A stretch of 64,000 nt of DNA from NCBI GenBank assembly GCA_019423025.1, contig JAHZCD010000007.1, positions 1 to 64,000 on the forward strand, given 5' to 3'. This document shows, in pieces, positions 9,356-16,975 of the stretch. The position numbers and the translations under genes are program-made. Within the stretch, counting starts at the first letter, position 1. Every line of letters begins with the position of its first letter. A model generated the notes under the pieces. That model did not search any database, had not been told where the DNA came from, and saw only the letters and a program-made list of their open reading frames with translations. The DNA comes from Haemophilus sp. Its GTDB lineage: Bacteria > Pseudomonadota > Gammaproteobacteria > Enterobacterales > Pasteurellaceae.

Positions 9356-9946
9356 ATGGGAAATTTTAAACAAATCCTTTCGAAATTATCTGTTATTTTT
9401 TTATTGTTCTATTCGCAAAATATATTTTCCATGACACAAACCGAAATCCAATTGGAAAAAGCCTATTTAGCAGAAATGATTGATATTGCATCTGAAATTA
9501 TGGAGAAAAAACAATCTGTTGATCCTGATTTATTGCAATATAAACGTAGGAATATCAACGTTCTTACTCATACAAACATGAAAAACGGTTATACAAGCTA
9601 CACTTTGGAAAAATCAAAAGTTCATTTGGTTGTACCTAAAGAGTTAAAACAGAATACGAAACTTAATCTCTATTGGGATGAAAGCGAAGGTTCAATAAAT
9701 ATCCTATTTGACAAAGATGAATTGACAAAATACTTTCATCTGAATCTTAAAAAAAGTGAGGAAAAATCAGAAACATTGAGAAGAGTTTTTGATGAAACCA
9801 CATATTTTTTCACATCCTATGAATTTTCTATCGATAAATACCCTAACGTTACCGTTGAGTTTCGTCTCTACCATTCACCCGGTACGACATTCAGATTGGA
9901 CTACCCGACTGAATTTACGCGGATTTTGATTTATAGAAAAATGTAA
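9356..9946 (+). CDS. Unknown secreted protein, 196 aa
   Basis: I do not recognise a family. A strong AGGAG ribosome site precedes ATG. Residues about 9-25 (LSVIFLLFYSQNIFS) form a signal peptide, cleavage likely near FSM, so the product is exported. The mature part is Lys/Glu-rich with alternating beta-like stretches (KVHLVVPKEL, LNLYWDESEGSINILFDKDEL, VTVEFRLYHSPGTTF) and no cysteine. It is a single gene, very AT-rich, followed by a broken lipoprotein gene. Small, solitary, exported, AT-rich proteins in variable loci are often immunity factors for periplasmic toxins, but nothing in the sequence proves that here. Confidence 0.75.
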   Translation: MGNFKQILSKLSVIFLLFYSQNIFSMTQTEIQLEKAYLAEMIDIASEIMEKKQSVDPDLLQYKRRNINVLTHTNMKNGYTSYTLEKSKVHLVVPKELKQNTKLNLYWDESEGSINILFDKDELTKYFHLNLKKSEEKSETLRRVFDETTYFFTSYEFSIDKYPNVTVEFRLYHSPGTTFRLDYPTEFTRILIYRKM

Positions 9947-10170
9947 CAAACGATGTTTCCTTATACCGTTTCTAACTTGGACGACATTGTTCCACCACCG
10001 ACCGCACTTTAGAAGAAAAAAACGCAGTGGTAAGCTTTAAAGCGAAATTAGAGAAATAGATCACTATCACTGAATAAGAATTCAGTAATCACATGATGAC
10101 TTGCTGGTACACCAAATGTATAATAGATAGAGTTCACTCTAATTATTTTTATAAATATAAAAGGTAAACT

Positions 10171-10403
10171 ATGAAAAAAAATAATCGCATTATTATTTGT
10201 AGGCTTATCTTCATTTCTGACTGCGTGTAGCAGTCATTTAGATACGAGTAGCTTGCCGATTGAAGTCTATAATCATACATCCAAAGCTATTAACTTTAAT
10301 ATGACAAATGCTACTGAAAAAGACTGGAAAGGCTGGGAACTAGGCTATGGAGGCGAGCTTAAATCAGTAGCTGCGTTTAGTTCAGATACTGGCGCTGGAG
10401 GCT
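10171..10403 (+). pseudogene. Short lipoprotein gene, frameshifted in an A8 tract and truncated at its 3' end
   Basis: ATG at 10171 is followed by eight A's. Reading all eight gives MKKNNRIIICRLIFISDCV and a stop; with seven A's the frame is MKKIIALLFVGLSSFLTAC, a lipoprotein signal peptide with an LTAC lipobox, followed by SSHLDTSSLPIEVYNHTSKAI. The gene is therefore off by one base in the homopolymer. The mature part (xVYNHTxKxI, then Gly-rich GYGGEL and GAGG) vaguely recalls DUF3304-type lipoproteins; I am not sure. Around 10390-10403 it runs into unrelated GC-rich sequence, so its C-terminus is missing. Either phase variation, transcriptional slippage, decay or a homopolymer sequencing error explains the frameshift; the truncation is real rearrangement. 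Confidence 0.65.
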
Positions 10404-10556
10404 TATGGCGTCTTCCTCGAACTGGGCTGGTATGCTTATCAAATGAAGCTCATCGGCACAGGCAACACCCCGCAGCCGAAACGCTCCGCGTGGGCGGAAC
10501 TGTTCCGCCTGCTGAAAAACATCCGCCAACACCGCCTGCGTTCCGAACGGGCGTAA
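10395..10556 (+). pseudogene. C-terminal fragment of an unidentified gene, first piece of the GC-rich block
   Basis: Starting in the junction zone, one frame reads ALEAYGVFLELGWYAYQMK and continues through IGTGNTPQPKRSAWAELFRL to a basic tail and TAA at 10554-10556. Base composition jumps to GC-rich here, and the frame differs from the lipoprotein upstream. It looks like about 53 C-terminal residues of a protein, possibly a membrane protein, cut by rearrangement. I do not recognise the family. Confidence 0.5.
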
Positions 10557-10626
10557 AAGTGCGGTGGAATTTTTGCAATTTTTCGCTTAAATTCCATCGC
10601 TTGCAGCTACAAAAGTGCGCTCTATT

Positions 10627-12390
10627 TTACGAATTTTTCTTTATATTCCCCAACAGTAATCTGCGCCCTTCAAATTCCTTGCCGGCAATTTCCAAAGCGA
10701 AGCGTTCTTTGTCGGCGTCGCGTACTTTGTCGTGTACGGCACGTAATTCCTGCACGCTAGCACCCAATGCCTTGACGATTTCATCGCCCATTTTCATGGA
10801 AGAATAGAAGGTTTCGCGCACTACGAAATCCGCTTCCGCTTTCACTAGGGCCAGCGCATTGCGTCTGTCCCAGGCGCGCACGAACACCTTGGCGTTCGGG
10901 TTGATATGATGAATATTTTCCACAATTCTGACCGCACTTTCTCCGTTGTCCACGCATACCGCTACGATGTCGGTGTGTTCTACGCCGCTGGCATGCAGCA
11001 CGTCGGCGCGGGTGGCGTCGCCGTAATAGACTTTGAAACCGTATTCGCGTGCGACGTTGATGATGTCGGGATCGTTGTCCAGAATGGAAATGGTGGCACC
11101 GTAGGCTAGCGGCATTTGGCTGACCACCTGCCCCATGCGCCCGAATCCGATAATCAGCACGTTGCCGTTGAGTTCGCCCGCATGTTCTTCCACATCGTCC
11201 ACTGCCGCAGCTGCGCGGGGTTCATTGAAATAGCGGTCGAACAGCATAACGCCGAAGGGTGTCGTAATTATGGAGAGCACCACGATTGCCGTCATATTCG
11301 CTAGCACTTCCGCATTAATCGCCCGTTGTGCGGCAGCGGAGGCGAGTAATACGAAGGCGAATTCACCGCCCTGCGACATCAGTACGGCGCGGTGTATCGC
11401 GGTGTGATGGCTTGCTTTGGTAAAACGCGCCACTCCATAAATGGCAAAGCATTTCAAGATAATCATCAGTACAGTGGCGGAAAGAATTACCTTCCAGTTA
11501 TTGAGCACCGTTGCCACATCCAGCGACATCCCGACAGCTAAGAAAAACAGCCCGAGCAAAAGGCCTCGGAACGGTTCGATATCCGCTTCAAGCTGATGAC
11601 GGAAGTCGGATTCCGACAGCAGCACTCCCGCCAGAAACGCACCCATCGCCATAGACAGACCGCCCAGCTCCATTAAATAAGCCGCACCGAGTACCACCAG
11701 CAGCGCGGCGGCAGTCATCACCTCGCGTGCTTTGGATTTTGCCAGAATTTTAAACAGCGGATTGAGCAGCCAAATACCTGTCGCAATCAACACTACCAAA
11801 GAAAGCGCGGCAACACCGATTTTCTGCCATAGCGGTACGGCATCGGCAACGGCATTGGGATTATCGGGTGCTAGAAATGCTACAATCGCCAGCATGGGCA
11901 CAATCAGCAAATCTTCAAACAGCAAAATGGAGACAATGCGCTGACCTTGCGGTGTGCTGATTTCATGACGTTCGTCCATAATCTGCATGACCATTGCGGT
12001 GGAGGTGAGTGTAAAACCTACCGCCGCAATAAACGACATCACTAAAGAAAAACCGTAAGCCAGCCCGATTTGGGTAAGGACCAGACTGGAAAGCGTCACC
12101 TGCAGGGTACCCAAGCCGAAAATCTGATTACGCAATTTCCATAAATGCGACGGCTTCATTTCCAGCCCGATCAAAAACAGAAACATCACCACGCCGAATT
12201 CCGCAATATGCAAAATAGCGTGGGAATCGGTAATGAGCTTTAATCCGAAGGGTCCGATAACCAGCCCCGCAGCCAAATAACCCAGAATCGAGCCTAGACC
12301 TAAACGTTTAAATAACGGCACGGCAACTACCGCCGCCCCCAATAACTCCACCACGTGCAATAAATCGCCGTCAGCCGCTTCTACCGCCAT
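10627..12390 (-). CDS. KefB/KefC-type potassium:proton antiporter (CPA2 with TrkA-N domain)
   Basis: A 587-residue protein. Residues about 1-385 form a CPA2 cation:proton exchanger with repeated hydrophobic helices (LGSILGYLAAGLVIGPFG near residue 32; FLAGVLLSESDFRHQLEADI mid-protein). Residues about 405-520 are a TrkA-N/RCK nucleotide-binding domain (VLIIGFGRMGQVV, then ILDNDPD). In E. coli, Kef systems release K+ and acidify the cytoplasm when glutathione adducts of electrophiles accumulate. No KefF/KefG partner is next to it. It is GC-rich (34 of 60 bases in 11641-11700) compared with its surroundings, yet contains a Haemophilus-type USS at about 10926-10937, suggesting transfer from another Hin-USS genus such as Aggregatibacter. 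Confidence 0.88.
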   Translation of the reverse strand: MAVEAADGDLLHVVELLGAAVVAVPLFKRLGLGSILGYLAAGLVIGPFGLKLITDSHAILHIAEFGVVMFLFLIGLEMKPSHLWKLRNQIFGLGTLQVTLSSLVLTQIGLAYGFSLVMSFIAAVGFTLTSTAMVMQIMDERHEISTPQGQRIVSILLFEDLLIVPMLAIVAFLAPDNPNAVADAVPLWQKIGVAALSLVVLIATGIWLLNPLFKILAKSKAREVMTAAALLVVLGAAYLMELGGLSMAMGAFLAGVLLSESDFRHQLEADIEPFRGLLLGLFFLAVGMSLDVATVLNNWKVILSATVLMIILKCFAIYGVARFTKASHHTAIHRAVLMSQGGEFAFVLLASAAAQRAINAEVLANMTAIVVLSIITTPFGVMLFDRYFNEPRAAAAVDDVEEHAGELNGNVLIIGFGRMGQVVSQMPLAYGATISILDNDPDIINVAREYGFKVYYGDATRADVLHASGVEHTDIVAVCVDNGESAVRIVENIHHINPNAKVFVRAWDRRNALALVKAEADFVVRETFYSSMKMGDEIVKALGASVQELRAVHDKVRDADKERFALEIAGKEFEGRRLLLGNIKKNS

Positions 12391-12452
12391 AATTCCTGCC
12401 TTTGTTAATTCATAAAAATTTTTCGTATTATAAAGAAAAATCGCCGTAACAC

Positions 12453-12474
12453 AAAAAAGTCGTCATTTGACGGC
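12453..12474 (-). terminator. Terminator upstream of kefB, for the metallo-hydrolase remnant
   Basis: On the minus strand GCCGTCA and TGACGAC form a stem (one mismatch) followed by TTTTTT. It would end transcription from the remnant at 12510-12739 before kefB. Confidence 0.6.
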
Positions 12475-12509
12475 TTCCTCTAAGAAAAGTGCGGTCGGTT
12501 TTTGTTAAA

Positions 12510-12739
12510 TTATTGTACTTTGCCGTCGATTTCGATCGGGGTATATTCCACCGGCACCCAAGTATAGCTGCCGTTGCTTTCGGCACGGATGTGTCCGATG
12601 CCGGGGAAGGGCATATGTGCGCCAGCTATCTAGATTTTACGTGTGGCGGCATCTTTGAGCGCGTCTTGGCGGCTGGCGCGTGCCTGTTTGGGGTCGCTGT
12701 CAAACTCAATGGCGATTTCGGGATCAAGCATTTGCAGTG
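12510..12739 (-). pseudogene. Metallo-beta-lactamase-fold hydrolase, C-terminal remnant, fused to an IS transposase start
   Basis: Reading down from 12739 the frame gives LQMLDPEIAIEF, then QARASRQDALKDAATRKI, a TAG at 12630-12632, then IAGAHMPFPGIGHIRAE, a WVPVEY stretch and TAA at 12510-12512. AGAHxPFPGIGHIR plus WVPVxY near the end is characteristic of periplasmic MBL-fold hydrolase C-termini. The TAG probably replaces TGG (Trp in RKIWIAGAH). The N-terminal metal-binding part (HxHxDH) is gone; an IS fragment joins in the same frame at 12740, giving a chimeric open frame from 12983 to 12630. Confidence 0.65.
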
Positions 12740-13046
12740 TGAGGCTGTGTTCGAGTTCGGGATCGGAGAGTCTGTGCCATTGTCCGAGCAGGACGGCTTT
12801 GAACATGGACAACAGGGGATAGGCGGGACAGTCGCGGTGGTCTCGGAGATAACGGGTTCTTTGACGGTTCAGGTACTGTTCGATCGGTTGCCAATCAATC
12901 ACCTGATCCAACTTCAATAGAGGGAAGCGGTTGATGTGTTTGGCAATCACGGCTTGGGCGGTTTGCTGGAAGAAGGTAGTCATAAAAAATCCCCTAAATG
13001 TCTTAGTGGGAATTTAGGGGATTTTGGGGGAATTTTGCAAAGGTCT
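12740..13046 (-). mobile_element. IS5-family (IS1106-like) fragment A: left end and first 81 codons of transposase
   Basis: The transposase starts at 12983 with FFQQTAQAVIAKHINRFPLL, DWQPIEQYLNRQRTRYLRDH and LLSMFKAVLLGQWHRLSDPE, the N-terminus of IS1106-like IS5-family transposases known from Neisseria. Homology with fragment B stops at 12740. The leader has a TCCCCTAAAT/ATTTAGGGGA hairpin and the outer end reads TTTTGCAAAGGTCT (to 13046). Only 307 bp remain, so it cannot transpose on its own. Confidence 0.8.
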
Positions 13047-13111
13047 TATGTAAAAACAAATCGATAAGGTCTATAATTGGTGCGCAATCCATCATTTCAC
13101 GGAGACAAATT

Positions 13112-14455
13112 ATGCACACACAAAATCTTATTATCGGCTTTGGCAAAGCGGGCAAAACGCTGGCGGCGGATTTGGCGAAACACGGGCAACAGGTCGTGCT
13201 GGTGGAACAGTCGGCGCAGATGTACGGCGGCACTTGCATCAACATCGGCTGTATTCCCAGCAAAAAACTGATTGTCGAGAGCGAGCAGCGCGGGCATAAC
13301 GCCGACAAAGCGGCGGTGTTTGCGGCGGCGATGAACGCGAAAAACACCCTGATTCCGAAATTGCGCGCCGCCAATTTCGCCAAACTGGACAATCTGGACG
13401 GCGTAACCGTGCTCAACGCGCGCGCCGAGTTTCTCGATGATCGCACGGTCAAACTGACTGACCCAGACGGCGGCGAGCAAACCCTTACCGCCGAACGCAT
13501 TTTCATCAACACCGGTGCCACCCCGCGCCGCCTGGGCGTAGCGGGCGAAGACAGCCCGCGCGTACTGGACAGCACCGGTGTACTCGCGCTGAACGAACGC
13601 CCGCGCCGCCTCGTCATCATCGGCGGCGGCTACATCGGCTTGGAATTTGCCTTTATGTTCCACGCTTTCGGCAGCGAAATCACCATTCTCGATGGCGGCG
13701 ACCGCTTCCTGCCGCGTGAAGATCGCGACATCGCCGAAGAAATGCTGCGCGTATTAAACAGCAAAGGCATCAAGGTGTTGCAAGGCGTGAAAATTGAAGC
13801 GTTCCGCGACAATACGGCGGACACCAGCGTCATCACCTCGCAAGGCGAATTTACCGCCGACGCGGTGCTGGTGGGCGTAGGCCGCGTGCCGAACACGCAA
13901 GGATTGGGCTTGGCAAACGCGGGCATCGAAACCGACCCGAGCGGCTTCATCCTCGTTGACGACCATCTGCGCGTGCAAGGCAAAAACCACATCTGGGCGA
14001 TGGGCGACGTGGCGGGCAGCCCGATGTTCACCTACATCTCGCTCGACGACTATCGCATCGTGCGCGAACAGCTTTTCGGCGACGGCAAACGCAACCGCGC
14101 CGACCGCACCCCGTTCCCGACCGCCACCTTTACCGAGCCGCCGCTCGCCCATATCGGCTTAACCGAAACCGCCGCGCAGCAATCGGGGCGCGAGGTGAAA
14201 GTGTTGAAACTGAAAGCCGACGCGATTCCGAAAGCCAAAATCCTCAACCAAACCGACGGCCTGCTCAAAGCCGTGGTGGACGCGCACAGCGGCGAAATCC
14301 TCGGCGTAACCCTGTTCTGCGCCGAAGCGCACGAAATCATCAACCTGTTTAAAATGGCAATCGATTTCCGCGTCCCTGCCCGCTATGTCAAAAACCAAAT
14401 CTTCACCCACCCGACCATCGCCGAAGGGCTGAACGATTTGTTCGCGGGCTGCTAA
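13112..14455 (+). CDS. rclA: RclA-like flavin disulfide reductase (reactive chlorine resistance)
   Basis: A 447-residue pyridine-nucleotide disulfide oxidoreductase. The N-terminus LIIGFGKAGKTLAADLAKHG and MYGGTCINIGCIPSKKLIVE (redox Cys42/Cys47) closely follow E. coli RclA. A second nucleotide site IIGGGYIGLEFAFMF binds NAD(P)H, IWAMGDVAGSPMFTYISLDD binds FAD, and the C-terminal dimer domain ends IFTHPTIAEGLNDLF. RclA is an NADPH-dependent flavoenzyme protecting against hypochlorous acid; other class members are mercuric and dihydrolipoamide reductases. ATG is preceded by CGGAGA. It is very GC-rich (41 of 60 in 13861-13920), lacks an rclR neighbour, and sits between two decayed IS copies: clear signs of transfer, probably from Neisseria. 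Confidence 0.85.
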   Translation: MHTQNLIIGFGKAGKTLAADLAKHGQQVVLVEQSAQMYGGTCINIGCIPSKKLIVESEQRGHNADKAAVFAAAMNAKNTLIPKLRAANFAKLDNLDGVTVLNARAEFLDDRTVKLTDPDGGEQTLTAERIFINTGATPRRLGVAGEDSPRVLDSTGVLALNERPRRLVIIGGGYIGLEFAFMFHAFGSEITILDGGDRFLPREDRDIAEEMLRVLNSKGIKVLQGVKIEAFRDNTADTSVITSQGEFTADAVLVGVGRVPNTQGLGLANAGIETDPSGFILVDDHLRVQGKNHIWAMGDVAGSPMFTYISLDDYRIVREQLFGDGKRNRADRTPFPTATFTEPPLAHIGLTETAAQQSGREVKVLKLKADAIPKAKILNQTDGLLKAVVDAHSGEILGVTLFCAEAHEIINLFKMAIDFRVPARYVKNQIFTHPTIAEGLNDLFAGC

Positions 14456-14491
14456 AAAACTGGTTGTAAAACGACCGCACTTGATACGGAA

Positions 14492-14515
14492 ATGCCATCT
14501 GAAAGCGATTTCAGA
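14492..14515 (+). terminator. Hairpin with neisserial-DUS-like arm after rclA
   Basis: ATGCCATCTGAA (14492-14503) differs by one base from the 12-base neisserial uptake sequence ATGCCGTCTGAA. TCTGAAA (14498-14504) and TTTCAGA (14509-14515) form a 7-bp stem. It lies 36 bp after the rclA stop at the boundary with IS fragment B. There is no T-run, so termination is uncertain. Confidence 0.4.
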
Positions 14516-15175
14516 ATCGATGCGGGTATGTTGTTTCGTAACCGAGTCTGTATAAACCGTTTTTCTTTGTCCAACGGGCATCTTTGTCTTTACTCGGTGT
14601 GGTTTGACCGCTGACTTGTCCTTCGTCATCGACTTCTATGGCCTGACGCTGTTTGCCGCCGGCGGTTTGAATAATGGTGGCGTCAATGACGGCGGCGGAT
14701 GCTTTCTCTACTTTTAGGTCTTTTTCAGTCAGTTGGCGGTTAATCAGTTGCAGCAATTCGGACAGGGCGTCGTCTTGCGCCGCCAGTTGCGGTAGCGGCA
14801 TAAGGTGCTGTAATCGGGGATGCTCAGTTCGTCGAAACGGCAAAACAGGTTGAAGTCGATGCGGGTAATGAGGCTGTGTTCGAGTTCGGGATCGGAGAGG
14901 CTGTGCCATTGTCCGAGCAGGACGGCTTTGAACATGGACAGCAGGGGATAGGCTGGACGGCCGCGGTGGTCTCTAAGGTAACGGGTTCTTTGACGATTCA
15001 GGTACTGTTCGATCGGCTGCCAATCAATCACTTGATCCAACTTCAATAGCGGGAAGCGGTCGATGTGTTTGGCAATCATGGCTTGGACGGTTTGTTGGAA
15101 GAAGGTGCTCATGAAAAATCCCCTAAATGTCTTGGTGGGAATTTAGGGGATTTTGAGGGGATTTTGCAAAGGTCT
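14511..15175 (-). mobile_element. IS5-family (IS1106-like) fragment B: transposase with frameshifts, 3' end missing
   Basis: Begins at 15112 with FFQQTVQAMIAKHIDRFPLL and continues through ITRIDFNLFCRFDELSIPDY. At about 14783 the frame shifts at CRYRNW, then resumes as LAAQDDALSELLQLINRQLT and QAIEVDDEGQVSGQTTP, and shifts again after KKNGLYRLGY (KQHTRIDSE lies in the third frame). The sequence ends at about 14511, before the second half of the DDE domain. The outer end matches fragment A (TTTTGCAAAGGTCT, to 15175). It is non-autonomous and interrupts a MarR-type gene on its right. Confidence 0.85.
14869..15175. repeat. 307-bp direct repeat (with 12740-13046) flanking rclA
   Basis: The two IS left ends align base for base over 307 bp with no indel and, by eye, a little over 90% identity, in the same orientation. 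They bracket the rclA gene as long direct repeats, so homologous recombination between them could delete or duplicate a 2.1-kb unit carrying rclA. Confidence 0.8.
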
Positions 15176-15303
15176 CAAAAGGAGAAAAAATATTACAAAC
15201 AGCTGTTCCGTTAATTGAGCAAATTGATGAGTTATTTTTCGGAAAGTTGAATAACGACGAAGAACAATTTAAGCATTTTCTTGTTAGATTAAACAAAGAA
15301 TAA
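15175..15303 (+). pseudogene. C-terminal remnant of a MarR-family regulator, cut by IS fragment B
   Basis: Right after the IS end the frame reads SKGEKILQTAVPLIEQIDEL, then FFGKLNNDEEQFKHFLVRLN and KE before TAA at 15301-15303. LTxKGxxxL followed by an amphipathic helix and a short L..LN tail is the usual end of MarR regulators, whose winged helix would precede it. Only about 42 codons remain. It is AT-rich, so it belongs to the host-like side of the junction. MarR proteins often sense oxidants; whether this one controlled a nearby gene cannot be told. Confidence 0.5.
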
Positions 15304-15935
15304 GAATATTATTTATGGAGTTGTCAATTTTGATAACTCCATACTACATTTGAAACTCAAAAATAGAGCATAGCTATAGAACAGAAATTTATTCAAGAGA
15401 ATTATTTACACCAAAGTATAGAAGTCCTCTGTTTTTATTTTCAAAAAGTAAAACAGAGAACATAAATGGTTGGCTCTTGAAAGCAATGTGTAAAAATTTT
15501 ACGTTAATATTGTAAAATATAATGATATAATTACTCTGTTATCGGGGTTATTTTTACGTATTTTTAAGGAAGTTATCAATATTTGATTGCAACAAGTTGA
15601 AATAATTAGAGTTTTATTTTTCATTCTTTCCTTATATAGAAACAACCCTTTTAAGTTACATATAATTTAAAAACAAAAGCGTTGTTCTATATCGCTAGAA
15701 CAACGCTTTTTCTATACATACAAGCAGTCAAATTTTTATAATTTCTTGCAAAAATTCATTAAATTTTGACCGCACTTTGCCCCTCAAAAAAAGAACCTAG
15801 ACACCTAATTTTAGGTTCAGATTATTATTCAATTTCGTTATAACTAAAAATCAGTACATATATTTAACAATTCTTTCGATTTTGCTATGTGGTTTGCTAC
15901 ATTTTTACCGTCTTATTTTCACTAGAGGTACAATT
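15304..15935. other. 632-bp intergenic stretch with several hairpins, no gene seen
   Basis: Very AT-rich. It holds an imperfect dyad at 15315-15342 (ATGGAGTTGTCA/TGATAACTCCAT) just after the MarR remnant, a TCTGTTTT/AAAACAGA dyad at about 15432-15462, a strong orphan terminator (15675-15711), a degenerate Actinobacillus-type uptake sequence (ACAAGCAGTCAAATTTTT, from 15720), a normal USS at about 15768-15778 and a GAACCT/AGGTTC dyad near 15791-15817. No open frame with a plausible ribosome site was seen. Confidence 0.6.
15675..15711 (+). terminator. Strong orphan terminator
   Basis: AAAAGCGTTGTTCTA (15675-15689) and TAGAACAACGCTTTT form a perfect 15-bp stem with a 6-base loop and a T-run. The nearest upstream stop codon on this strand is 370 bp away, so it ends either an unannotated small RNA or an operon whose last gene was lost. 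Confidence 0.8.
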
Positions 15936-16730
15936 ATGCAGCATCGCGATCTTTATCCCCATGAAATCTTACAAGATGTTATTGATAAAAGTTATGCTAA
16001 GTCGGAAGGGCACTTAAAAACACTGGCTATTTTAAGTTTTTTAGGTGGCGGCTATGTGAGTTTTGGTTATATGGCCTATTTAAAAGTCGTGAGCGGTATT
16101 CCTCCTGAGTGGAGTGGGCTATCGACATTACTTGGTGCGGCCGTGTTTCCTATTTGTTTGATTTGTATTCTAATCGGTGGTGGTGAATTAGCTACGGGAA
16201 ATATGATGATGATGGCATTAGGCCGTTTAACAAAACGAGTAAGCCTTAAAAAATTATTTCGTAACTGGATTGTAGTGAGTTTGGGCAACCTGCTCGGTGC
16301 GCTGTTTATGGCATATTTCTTAGGGCATTATGTTGGTTTATCAGAAGGTGCTGCCTCTGCTAAAACCATTGCTATCGCTGAGGCTAAAGTGCAAATGGAT
16401 TTTGGTCGCGCCTTTGTTTCTGCCATTGCCTGTAACTGGATGGTCTGCATGGGGATTTGGTTCTATTTTGGCGCCAAACAAACCTCCGGTCGTATCCTCG
16501 CCATATGGTTCCCAGTGATGATTTTTGTGCTTATCGGATTACAACACTTTGTCGCCAATATGTTTATTATTCCTGCCGGGATTTTTGCCGGTGCTAATGT
16601 GACTTGGAGCCAATTCTTCTTCAATATGATTCCTGTCTTTTTAGGCAATGTCACGGGTGGTGCAGCATTTGTCGGCGCATCTTATCTTTATGCCTATCGT
16701 CACTTATTAAAAGAAGATTATTGTATTTAG
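15936..16730 (+). CDS. FNT-family formate/nitrite channel
   Basis: A 264-residue membrane protein of the FNT family (FocA/NirC/YfdC). I start at 15936 (MQHRDLYPHEILQDVIDKSY) because AGAGG precedes it and the 18 extra codons upstream look like leader sequence. Six helices are visible; the family hallmarks are GGGELATGNMMMM in the broken helix 2 and ACNWMVCMGIWFYFGAK / HFVANMFIIPAGIF in the second half. FNT pentamers pass small monovalent anions such as formate, nitrite or hydrosulfide. The gene stands alone, not next to pfl or nir genes, so the substrate is unclear. It lies just beyond the IS-carrying block. Confidence 0.85.
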   Translation: MQHRDLYPHEILQDVIDKSYAKSEGHLKTLAILSFLGGGYVSFGYMAYLKVVSGIPPEWSGLSTLLGAAVFPICLICILIGGGELATGNMMMMALGRLTKRVSLKKLFRNWIVVSLGNLLGALFMAYFLGHYVGLSEGAASAKTIAIAEAKVQMDFGRAFVSAIACNWMVCMGIWFYFGAKQTSGRILAIWFPVMIFVLIGLQHFVANMFIIPAGIFAGANVTWSQFFFNMIPVFLGNVTGGAAFVGASYLYAYRHLLKEDYCI

Positions 16731-16760
16731 TAAACGAAAATCTGCCCGCACTTTGGCGTG

Positions 16761-16796
16761 AAAAAGGTCTTTTGAAATGTCAAAAGGCCTTTTATT
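16761..16796 (+). terminator. Terminator after the FNT gene
   Basis: AAAAGGTCTTTTGA and TCAAAAGGCCTTTT form a stem around AATG, followed by TTATT. A degenerate USS (CCCGCACTTT) precedes it. Confidence 0.75.
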
Positions 16797-16975
16797 CTCC
16801 CTAAAATGTATTGAATCCTCTCTTAATTAACTCAACACTATTTTGAATAGTGAAGAGTTGCACTTTACACTTAAAGCATGTAAACTTATCGACTAAGAGC
16901 AATATGGAAAGAAAAACGTTAGCAAAACTGCCATATTATTTAGCATTCTCAAATTTACAGTAAGGAAGAGAGCAC

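Noticed and set aside
9191..9373. A 60-codon minus-strand open frame overlapping the start of the secreted-protein gene
   Set aside because: No good ribosome site, overlaps a better supported gene with an AGGAG site, and no recognisable motif; probably chance in AT-rich DNA.
13097..14152. Several long minus-strand open frames opposite rclA
   Set aside because: GC-rich coding DNA readily opens the opposite frames; compositions are Arg/Ala-rich shadows and rclA explains the sequence fully.
12740..15175. A functional composite transposon carrying rclA
   Set aside because: Both IS copies are truncated, one has frameshifts, both are in the same orientation with only left ends kept, and no target duplication was seen. 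Only recombination between them is plausible.
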